Source: Methylomarinum sp964474415
GTDB taxonomy: Bacteria; Pseudomonadota; Gammaproteobacteria; Methylococcales; Methylomonadaceae
NCBI GenBank assembly: GCA_964474415.1
Contig: CAYYSO010000024.1
Span: 1-21,443 of the forward strand
Reading direction: 5' to 3'
DNA length: 21,443 nucleotides
Positions 1 through 6,000 of the stretch are shown here, in pieces. The notes beneath the pieces were generated by a model, which was not told where the DNA came from, searched no databases, and worked only from the letters and a program-made list of their open reading frames with translations. Positions within the stretch are counted from its first letter, which is position 1; every line of letters starts with the position of its first letter. Made by a program: the position numbers and the translations under genes.

Positions 1-2
1 AT

Positions 3-68
3 CGTCATCTTCGTTTAGGGACAGATGCCGATAATCCGCACCGTATCAAATATAAAAAAATCAGTTAA
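3..68 (+). CDS. C-terminal tail of an unidentified upstream gene (partial)
   Basis: The reading frame is open from the window edge and stops with TAA at 66-68. It gives 21 residues, ending NPHRIKYKKIS, rich in basic residues. A perfect inverted repeat begins 10 bases after the stop, which supports a true gene end. Too little is visible to assign a family. Confidence 0.45.
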   Translation, partial: RHLRLGTDADNPHRIKYKKIS

Positions 69-78
69 TTCAAAATGA

Positions 79-105
79 GAAGTGATGACGCAATGTCATC
101 ACTTC
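79..105. terminator. Perfect 11-bp inverted repeat, probable terminator of the upstream gene
   Basis: GAAGTGATGAC at 79-89 and GTCATCACTTC at 95-105 flank a 5-base loop. It lies 10 bases after the stop of the partial gene. The plus side is followed by A-rich rather than T-rich sequence, while TTTT appears on the minus side. It could therefore be an atypical terminator or a processing or stability hairpin. Confidence 0.5.
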
Positions 106-145
106 AACAAAAAATACTGACATATTTATTCCTAACATAATCCGT

Positions 146-173
146 TTGACTAGACAATAGCTAATATTATCCT
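146..173 (+). promoter_or_regulatory. Candidate sigma-70 promoter for the gene at 220
   Basis: TTGACT at 146-151 and TATCCT at 168-173 are separated by 16 bases. This would start transcription near 180, about 40 bases before the ATG at 220. A GGGG stretch at 210-213 is the only ribosome-binding-like sequence. Confidence 0.4.
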
Positions 174-219
174 TAGAATCTAAACCATTTATACTACCTT
201 TGAATGGTCGGGGTTCTTG

Positions 220-1011
220 ATGCGTGGATTTATACATCTAATCGTACAAAGTTTGTTAATCATTGCTGTTTTTTTACCTTCAGCAATTTCAAATTTACAT
301 GCAGCCTCGCTTCACACCGAAGACACCAACCCAATAGATTTCTCTAAATTATATTTTAATTTGGCTCCCGAACCAATTAATAGCGAAACCACTGATAGTA
401 AAGATACGAAACAACTTGACCTTTCGCCTCTTCTAAAAAAGCAAACTTCAGATAAAACAAAAAATAAAAATCTAAAGTTGCCACCAACTGATTCATCCAG
501 TCTTATAACAGATAACCTAGTTAAAACATCCATCCGTTCTCCTTTAATAAAAAAAGATCTTCCCCCTCAGTCTTTCGATATTGTTAAAATCGGTTATGGA
601 AAATTAAATGAAATCATAGAAGATGAAGTACTGGACGATAGCGTATTAATTATTAGAGATATTAACATTAGATTAAATGAATTGAATCAGAAAATTGATC
701 AAAAAGTAGTGCCGGCTATTGAAGACATATTTATTATGCAACGACTATTTTCGTCAACGGGAGAACAGGAACTTTTTATTTCAAAAAAATCGCAGCTAAA
801 AATCACAGAGCAACAAATAAAAAATATTCCAATTACCACCTCTGATTTAGAAAACCTGGATTATGAACAACCTGAAGGTTTTTTTGGTCTTTTATTAAAT
901 CTTCCAAAATACCTCTTTAATATAAAAAATATTATTACTTTATTAATTTCTTTATTTTTACTATCAGGATTTATAAAAATAATACATTTTATATTAAACA
1001 GGATTTATTAA
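220..1011 (+). CDS. Orphan exported protein with a C-terminal membrane anchor
   Basis: I do not recognise this 263-residue protein. The ATG at 220 is preferred over the TTG just before it, because it opens directly into a signal peptide (basic MRGF, hydrophobic core, likely cleavage after LHAA near residue 29). The middle is polar, Lys/Ser/Thr/Asp-rich and probably periplasmic. Residues about 235-258 form a hydrophobic segment (IITLLISLFLLSGFIKII) close to the end, so the protein should be anchored by its C-terminus and face the periplasm. Codon use is AT-rich like its neighbours. It converges with the Wzz-like gene, the two stops lying 3 bases apart, and no terminator fits between them. Proximity suggests a cell-envelope or polysaccharide role, but that is inference only. 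Confidence 0.7.
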   Translation: MRGFIHLIVQSLLIIAVFLPSAISNLHAASLHTEDTNPIDFSKLYFNLAPEPINSETTDSKDTKQLDLSPLLKKQTSDKTKNKNLKLPPTDSSSLITDNLVKTSIRSPLIKKDLPPQSFDIVKIGYGKLNEIIEDEVLDDSVLIIRDINIRLNELNQKIDQKVVPAIEDIFIMQRLFSSTGEQELFISKKSQLKITEQQIKNIPITTSDLENLDYEQPEGFFGLLLNLPKYLFNIKNIITLLISLFLLSGFIKIIHFILNRIY

Positions 1012-1014
1012 ACT

Positions 1015-2982
1015 TTAACGACACGCCGGATGAATAAGCTGAATCTGTTCCGCATCACAGCCCTCACCTTGAGGTGAGAACCCTGCATACCCTGCCAATT
1101 CTAGCGGTGATAAATAACCAACAATTTTAGCCAACATCGCCAGGCGTATTCCTTGTTCAACCAAATAAATAATATACGTCTGTCTTAAAAGTTCTGACAA
1201 CATTCCATCTGAATCATTAAAACCAATATCCACTGCCGAACAGTACAGCGTGGCATTCAGGTCCTCTACAGAGATTTCCTTCTGTTGGCCCCATAAAAAA
1301 CCTTCCTGAATTGACTCATTTAATATTTCCAGTAATCGTTTACTAACAAAAACCTGTCTGGGTGAATCCCCAGATAACTGAATAAATGACTGATCAAAAT
1401 TTATTTGATTGCATTTAAGGTCTGATATTTCTTCCAATGTTAATCCAGACAACAGTAATAATATTAATTGCTGCGTATTTCTATCACTTTTATTTAATAA
1501 TAATTGTATGTCATCATCAGAAACTTTTTTATAAACCGGCGTATAAGTCAACCCATTCTGACTTTTTCTTTCTACAAAATTACTGCTTTTTTGCTGTTCA
1601 ATTGTCTCATGCTGCTGAGTTGATCCAAACCATACCGATATAGGAAAATTAAAACCCCTTTGTTCTGATTGATCCTGCATTAAAAACTCACTCATCCATA
1701 CTGTAAAAAAAGCTAAAACCAAGGAAGCTATCAAAACAATTAATACACCAAAATTATAATTCGGACTAATTGCCTGCAGATTTATACTTGCCCGTTCCAC
1801 AACATCAACCTGTGGGTATTTTTCAAATTGTTTGCTTTCTATTTTAATCAGTCGATCCCGGGTTTCCCGATCCATTTTTTCCAATGATTCCAGATCATCC
1901 ATTAACTTCTGATGTCTGGAAAACAAATTATTAAAACTCGCAGCCTTTTTTTTATGTTCATCAAGTTGTTGCCTGATTTTAGCCAGCACTTGCCTGGCTG
2001 CCTGATAATCCTGAGTCGCTTCTGTCCAGACTATGCTTTTACCTCTATTACGCTTCTTTTTTATAGCTCTTTCCAGTTTTTTAATTTGTTCAGGTATATA
2101 TTTTAATGAGGGCTGTAAGGCCAGATAATCGCGGGTAAAGCGTTTATCAAATTCAGCCAGTTTTTCAGTTAACTCCTGATGACGTTTTTCCAAATCCCTT
2201 AAACTTCCCTGTTCCCGTTCTGGTACGACTGTCTGGTCATTGGCTATCGCCTGATTGATAGCATCAAGTCTGGCTTTAGTTTTAACCACATTTTCATTGG
2301 CATTGTTAAAGGCTTGCGTTAGACTTTTCAATGTTGCCGGTAATTCATTCTCTTCTCTGGCAATAGAACTGATATCATGTTCTTTTCTAAACAAATCCAA
2401 CTCTTTTCGGGATTGCTCGATCTGATTCTCTAATTCTGTTAATTCACTTTTAACCAGTTCAACAGTATTATGAGCAGAGTTTTTAACACTTAAGGCTCTG
2501 GCATCAAGATAGACATCTATCCAGGTATTGATCACTACGGGAAGAATTTCAGGAACCGGCCCTTCGGCAAACATATTCAGAAGATTTGTTTGCTCTATAG
2601 GCTCAACATTCAACATATTGCGAATATCCTGTAATGTCAGATCAGCCATCATCTGATGATTATCAGAAGACTTGATTCTAGCTAAGGTTTCCGATAATAA
2701 TTCGGCACCTAATAATTTTTGTTTTTGAATTGTTACATGCTGAAGGTCTACATCACCGCTGCTTTGATCTACAGCCGTGGCAGCGGAAGTTAATAATGTT
2801 GCGTTGCTTTGATAAACCGGCGGCCTGGAATAATTAATAATCAGTCCGAAAATGAAACAGAACAAAAATGAAAATATGAAAATTTTCAATCTTGAGGAAA
2901 AAAATCCTACGCCCGCAGTATATTGCCTTGAAAATTGCTGGCTTGGTTGAGATAAATACTCTATTTTTGTCTGTTGTTTCAT
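1015..2982 (-). CDS. Wzz/GNVR-type polysaccharide chain-length regulator with a degenerate tyrosine-recombinase-like C-terminal domain
   Basis: This 655-residue inner-membrane protein has the layout of a polysaccharide co-polymerase: a short cytoplasmic N-terminus, a first membrane helix at about 33-50 followed by the usual RPPVYQS stretch, a long periplasmic coiled coil (about 165-380), and a second membrane helix at about 411-431. Such proteins set the length of O-antigen, capsule or exopolysaccharide chains. In many relatives the C-terminus is a BY-type tyrosine kinase. Here no Walker motifs follow. Instead residues about 484-636 read like the catalytic fold of a phage integrase: LLLLSGLTLEEISDLK matches the TGLR...L box, SELLRQTYIIYLVEQGI matches HxLRHT..., and VGYLSPLELAGY matches LGH...Y. 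Only Arg600 and Tyr632 of the catalytic set remain (TGLR Arg is Thr515, LGH His is Tyr623). The ATG at 2982 has an AAGG 8 bases upstream. Confidence 0.85.
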   Translation of the reverse strand: MKQQTKIEYLSQPSQQFSRQYTAGVGFFSSRLKIFIFSFLFCFIFGLIINYSRPPVYQSNATLLTSAATAVDQSSGDVDLQHVTIQKQKLLGAELLSETLARIKSSDNHQMMADLTLQDIRNMLNVEPIEQTNLLNMFAEGPVPEILPVVINTWIDVYLDARALSVKNSAHNTVELVKSELTELENQIEQSRKELDLFRKEHDISSIAREENELPATLKSLTQAFNNANENVVKTKARLDAINQAIANDQTVVPEREQGSLRDLEKRHQELTEKLAEFDKRFTRDYLALQPSLKYIPEQIKKLERAIKKKRNRGKSIVWTEATQDYQAARQVLAKIRQQLDEHKKKAASFNNLFSRHQKLMDDLESLEKMDRETRDRLIKIESKQFEKYPQVDVVERASINLQAISPNYNFGVLIVLIASLVLAFFTVWMSEFLMQDQSEQRGFNFPISVWFGSTQQHETIEQQKSSNFVERKSQNGLTYTPVYKKVSDDDIQLLLNKSDRNTQQLILLLLSGLTLEEISDLKCNQINFDQSFIQLSGDSPRQVFVSKRLLEILNESIQEGFLWGQQKEISVEDLNATLYCSAVDIGFNDSDGMLSELLRQTYIIYLVEQGIRLAMLAKIVGYLSPLELAGYAGFSPQGEGCDAEQIQLIHPACR

Positions 2983-3017
2983 TCCAAAACCTTGCTGTTA
3001 TCTTATTTGGCTGAATT

Positions 3018-4280
3018 ATGTACTTGTTTGTTTTATTTTTTTTGATGCCTTTTAGAAAGGTAAATTTTATAACATCCGAATTCTGCCTGTCTTTTTGTTC
3101 AGCTTCTGCGTTGAACAAGCCGTTACATGGCCTGCTAAGTACCTATTTGTTCATCTTGAATTTAAATAAAATTTCTGAGTCAATTTTGTATCTTATTTCA
3201 TTTCCATTGTTTATCACATTAACGCATTCTATTCGTCAACTATTGCTTTTAATAGTTATCGCTCTAAGTCCAGTAAATTTATATGCAATTTCAAATACAG
3301 GAGCAAAACCACATACCGTCATATACCGCAATACCAAAATCCCTGTCTCTCAGTTTGATAAAGTTCATTTGCCCATTTTACCTAAAACAGTCACGATACC
3401 CGGTGGTTGTTTTCAAATGGGCAGTCATCAATTTGAACTAAACCGTAATACCGATGAGACTCGTCACAGAGTTTGCATTAAACGGTTTCAGATGGCTGTA
3501 AATGAAGTAACAGTGGCTGAATTTAAGTCTTTTGTCAAAGCTACAAATTACATCACTGACGCTGAAATTGATTTCCAGGCACGCGGCTGCTGGTCATATG
3601 ATGAATCACAAAAAGAACATTGGTCTTGGCAACCTTGGGCAAACTGGATAAATCCACTCAAAATAAAACTCAATGATAATAATCCTGTCACCTGTGTCAG
3701 TTTTTATGATATTGCTCACTACATTACCTGGCTCAATAAAATAACTGGTCATACTTATAGACTGCCAACCGAAGCAGAATGGGAGTATGCTGCAAGAGCA
3801 GGCAGCAACAATCTTTATTTCTGGGGAAATAATCCTGACTTATCTTGCCGTTATGCAAATACAGCCGATTTAAGTGAGTTTTTATCATTGAAATGGCCTG
3901 AAACTAATCACTGCCATGATCATTTTTTCTTCAGTGCCCCTGTAAAACAGTATTTACCGAATAAATTCGGGTTATACGATATTTTAGGGAATGTCTGGGA
4001 ATGGACTTGCTCTGAATACCAAAAAGAGTACCAGGGACAGGAACAGCAATGTATTAAAAATGAAGAGGAACGTCCTGTTTTTATTGCTGTTCGGGGTGGT
4101 GGCTGGAATGCAGGACCAAGCCGGATACGCCTGGCCTATAGAAACTGGGAAAGTCCATGGGTGCGCATGACAACCTGGGGTTTCCGATTAGTCAAGGTTA
4201 ACAATTATTCGTTAAAATTGAAAAAACAGACCCAAAGGAATAAAGCGGATCCTGCAAGAACACGTAGCAATAGGCAATAA
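3018..4280 (+). CDS. FGE/sulfatase-modifying-factor fold protein, exported, without the catalytic cysteines
   Basis: Residues about 122-392 of this reading frame are a formylglycine-generating-enzyme type domain: IPGGCFQMGS near the start, DETRHRVCIKRFQMAVNEVT, YRLPTEAEWEYAARAG, FGLYDILGNVWEWT and RGGGWN...WGFRLV at the end. The true formylglycine-generating enzymes carry paired cysteines in the C-terminal segment after RGGSW; here that segment reads WNAGPSRIRLAYR, so sulfatase activation is unlikely. A different, possibly binding or structural role is expected. The start is uncertain. The ATG at 3018 has no ribosome-binding site and gives a long hydrophobic leader. TTG at 3207 (residue 64 here) would give a conventional signal peptide ending VNLYA. 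It is divergent from the Wzz-like gene, which suggests shared envelope or polysaccharide regulation. Confidence 0.8.
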   Translation: MYLFVLFFLMPFRKVNFITSEFCLSFCSASALNKPLHGLLSTYLFILNLNKISESILYLISFPLFITLTHSIRQLLLLIVIALSPVNLYAISNTGAKPHTVIYRNTKIPVSQFDKVHLPILPKTVTIPGGCFQMGSHQFELNRNTDETRHRVCIKRFQMAVNEVTVAEFKSFVKATNYITDAEIDFQARGCWSYDESQKEHWSWQPWANWINPLKIKLNDNNPVTCVSFYDIAHYITWLNKITGHTYRLPTEAEWEYAARAGSNNLYFWGNNPDLSCRYANTADLSEFLSLKWPETNHCHDHFFFSAPVKQYLPNKFGLYDILGNVWEWTCSEYQKEYQGQEQQCIKNEEERPVFIAVRGGGWNAGPSRIRLAYRNWESPWVRMTTWGFRLVKVNNYSLKLKKQTQRNKADPARTRSNRQ

Positions 4281-4376
4281 AAATGGTAAATTAGAGATTA
4301 AGTCTGCGCTAGTACAGTCTCAAAGTACCGTCATAATTGGCGGTATGTCAATGGATTTACTGGACTACCTTGGACA

Positions 4377-4400
4377 ATAAAAAGGCTACAAGCCTTTATT
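4377..4400 (-). terminator. Bidirectional terminator between the FGE-fold gene and tRNA-Ser
   Basis: AAAGGCT (4381-4387) and AGCCTTT (4391-4397) pair around a 3-base loop. Read on the minus strand the hairpin is followed by TTTTTATT, a good intrinsic terminator for the tRNA. On the plus strand ATTTATAT follows, so it may also end the FGE-fold transcript. Confidence 0.65.
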
Positions 4401-4444
4401 TATATAGAGTATGGGGCTTTTTCGGACTTTCTTGGAGGGCTTAA

Positions 4445-4532
4445 TGGCGGAGAGAGAGGGATTCGAACCCTCGATACGTTTCCGTATACACACTTTCCAG
4501 GCGTGCGCCTTCAGCCACTCGGCCATCTCTCC
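4445..4532 (-). tRNA. tRNA-Ser, anticodon GGA
   Basis: On the minus strand the sequence has a 7-bp acceptor stem (GGAGAGA with TCTCTCC), a TGGCCGAGTGGC D-arm, a long variable arm typical of class II serine tRNAs, a GGTTCGAATCC T-arm, a G discriminator and an encoded CCA at 4445-4447. Position 35-37 of the tRNA is GGA (4496-4498), which reads UCC/UCU codons. Length is 88 bases including CCA, normal for tRNA-Ser. Confidence 0.97.
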
Positions 4533-4569
4533 TGATTTTTGAGCATCAGTGAATTCTTAAAAGCCGCCT

Positions 4570-4598
4570 AGGATACTGTAATTTTGTTGTTATTGCAA
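4570..4598 (-). promoter_or_regulatory. Promoter of tRNA-Ser
   Basis: On the minus strand TTGCAA (4593-4598) and TATCCT (4570-4575) are 17 bases apart, followed immediately by a GC-rich discriminator (AGGCGGC). Such a discriminator is typical of growth-rate and stringent control of stable RNA promoters. Transcription would start about 30 bases ahead of the mature tRNA 5' end. Confidence 0.6.
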
Positions 4599-4713
4599 TT
4601 TTTCTCTGTGAGGCGATAAAATCGATGTGTTATTATTTTTTAATGGCTATGAACGGCTTTATTGCATAAACCTAGAAAGATCAATTGGGCGAGGAATTAT
4701 AGTGCAAGATATT

Positions 4714-4776
4714 GGTTTCACAGTGCTTTACAGGTTTTTTCTCCTGCAAAACCTGCATTTCCTACATCCCTGTAGG
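4714..4776 (-). repeat. Two-hairpin dispersed repeat, copy A
   Basis: Read on the minus strand: hairpin 1 is CCTACA-GGGA-TGTAGG (4776-4761). Hairpin 2 is CAGGTTTT, loop GCAGGAGAA, AAAACCTG (4755-4731). A CACTGTGAAA tail follows. It matches copy B in opposite orientation at roughly 70 percent identity. The stem of hairpin 2 differs from those of the other copies by paired substitutions, while the loop start GCAGGA is constant. Confidence 0.75.
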
Positions 4777-4870
4777 TCAAAAAATCTGAGCTTCACCCAT
4801 TCGGTTAAGCGGACATTTTTTTGAAGCATACGGATGTGCTGCAGCTACCGCCTCCTGCTATCATCAAGTA

Positions 4871-4935
4871 CCTACATCCATGTAGGCAAATGCAGATAAT
4901 GCAGGAACAATTATCTGTGAAGTGCTGTGGAATCA
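4871..4935 (+). repeat. Two-hairpin dispersed repeat, copy B
   Basis: Hairpin 1 is CCTACA-TCCA-TGTAGG (4871-4886). Hairpin 2 is CAGATAAT (4893-4900), loop GCAGGAACA, ATTATCTG (4910-4917), then a CTGTGGAATC tail. With copy A it forms a head-to-head inverted pair 94 bases apart. The spacer 4533-5021 holds the tRNA promoter and this pair, and I see no convincing gene in it. Confidence 0.75.
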
Positions 4936-5021
4936 ATAGCTTGTGATAAAATCCGTGATCCAGCTGATTTTCTAGGCTGAAACGACATAAAAATTTTTGA
5001 CGCATAATCAGGAAAAGAGTT

Positions 5022-5921
5022 ATGAAAAAAATACTCATAACGGGGGGTACCGGATTTCTGGGTAGCGCTCTAATACATCAATTACAATCGGAAAACCATC
5101 AAATAACCGTTTTAAGTCGCAGTAAAAACAAAGTAACTCAGCAATTCAATAAACAAGTTATCGCCATCACCGACCTCAAACAACTATCTTCAAATGATAC
5201 TTTTGATGTCATCATAAACCTGGCCGGCGCACCCATTTTTGATAAGCGCTGGACTGATCAACGCAAACAGATCATTCGCAACAGTCGCATCGACCTGACA
5301 AAACAACTCATCAAAGTCATTAGCAATATGAACAGCAAACCGGAATTGTTCATCAGTGGTTCTGCCATCGGCTATTACGGTGACCAAGGAGACACAGTTT
5401 TAACCGAACAGAGTAATTTTCAGAAAAACTTCTCCCATCAATTATGCGCTGATTGGGAACAAACTGCACTACAAGCAAAACAATATGGTGTGAGAGTCTG
5501 TTTAATCAGAACCGGGTTGGTACTGGGAACAAACGGTGGCTTGCTTAAACGCATGCTGCTACCTTTTAAACTGGGGTTAGGCGGTCGTCTAGGTAATGGT
5601 TGCCAATGGATGTCATGGATTCATCTACAAGACTGGGTTGCAATTGCCGAACTGATGATGTCGGATACTTCGATGCAGGGCGCTTACAATGCCACAGCGC
5701 CAAATCCGGTTACCAATCAGGACTTCAGCGACATTTTGGCTAAGGTATTAAATCGTCCCACCCTACTCCCTTTACCCGCTTATTTTTTAAAACCCTTGCT
5801 GGGAGAAATGTCAGAATTAGTCCTGGGAAGCCAACGGGTACTGCCAGATCGATTAACCAGGCAAGGCTTTAAATTTCGCTATCAAGATTTACAAAGCGCT
5901 TTAAGTCAGATTCTGAATTGA
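5022..5921 (+). CDS. TIGR01777-type NAD(P)-binding epimerase-like protein (YfcH family)
   Basis: The 299-residue product is an extended short-chain dehydrogenase/reductase-like protein. The N-terminus holds the Rossmann motif GGTGFLG (residues 8-14). INLAGAPIFDKRWTDQRKQ and SGSAIGYYGDQG are hallmark segments of the TIGR01777 epimerase group, and MSWIHLQDW is the usual sugar-epimerase-like segment. Length is normal for the family. The ATG is preceded by AGGAAAAGAG, a good ribosome-binding site. The substrate is not known for most members. It stands alone between the repeat-rich spacer and the convergent copA. Confidence 0.9.
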   Translation: MKKILITGGTGFLGSALIHQLQSENHQITVLSRSKNKVTQQFNKQVIAITDLKQLSSNDTFDVIINLAGAPIFDKRWTDQRKQIIRNSRIDLTKQLIKVISNMNSKPELFISGSAIGYYGDQGDTVLTEQSNFQKNFSHQLCADWEQTALQAKQYGVRVCLIRTGLVLGTNGGLLKRMLLPFKLGLGGRLGNGCQWMSWIHLQDWVAIAELMMSDTSMQGAYNATAPNPVTNQDFSDILAKVLNRPTLLPLPAYFLKPLLGEMSELVLGSQRVLPDRLTRQGFKFRYQDLQSALSQILN

Positions 5922-5943
5922 CAAAGCTAATATAATCTTAATC

Positions 5944-5973
5944 TCCCTACCTTCCCGAACGAGAAGATAGGGA
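5944..5973. terminator. Terminator-like hairpin between convergent genes
   Basis: TCCCTA-C-CTTC (5944-5954) pairs with GAAG-A-TAGGGA (5963-5973) around an 8-base loop, with one internal mismatch. It lies between the stop of the epimerase-like gene and the stop of copA. No strong T-run follows on either strand. Confidence 0.45.
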
Positions 5974-6000
5974 TCTGAAAAAAATGTATGATTTTTCTCG

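Noticed and set aside
1015..1540. An active phage integrase gene at the wzz 3' end
   Set aside because: The domain is continuous with the Wzz frame, has no start of its own, and lacks most catalytic residues. No attachment sites or phage genes are nearby.
3018..4280. A true formylglycine-generating enzyme activating sulfatases
   Set aside because: The C-terminal cysteine pair is missing and no sulfatase gene is near.
4627..5038. Short ORFs on both strands (4627-4824 plus, 4805-5038 minus)
   Set aside because: They run through repeat copies A and B. Their peptides are translations of the palindromes (for example CLHGCRYL), and they lack convincing starts.
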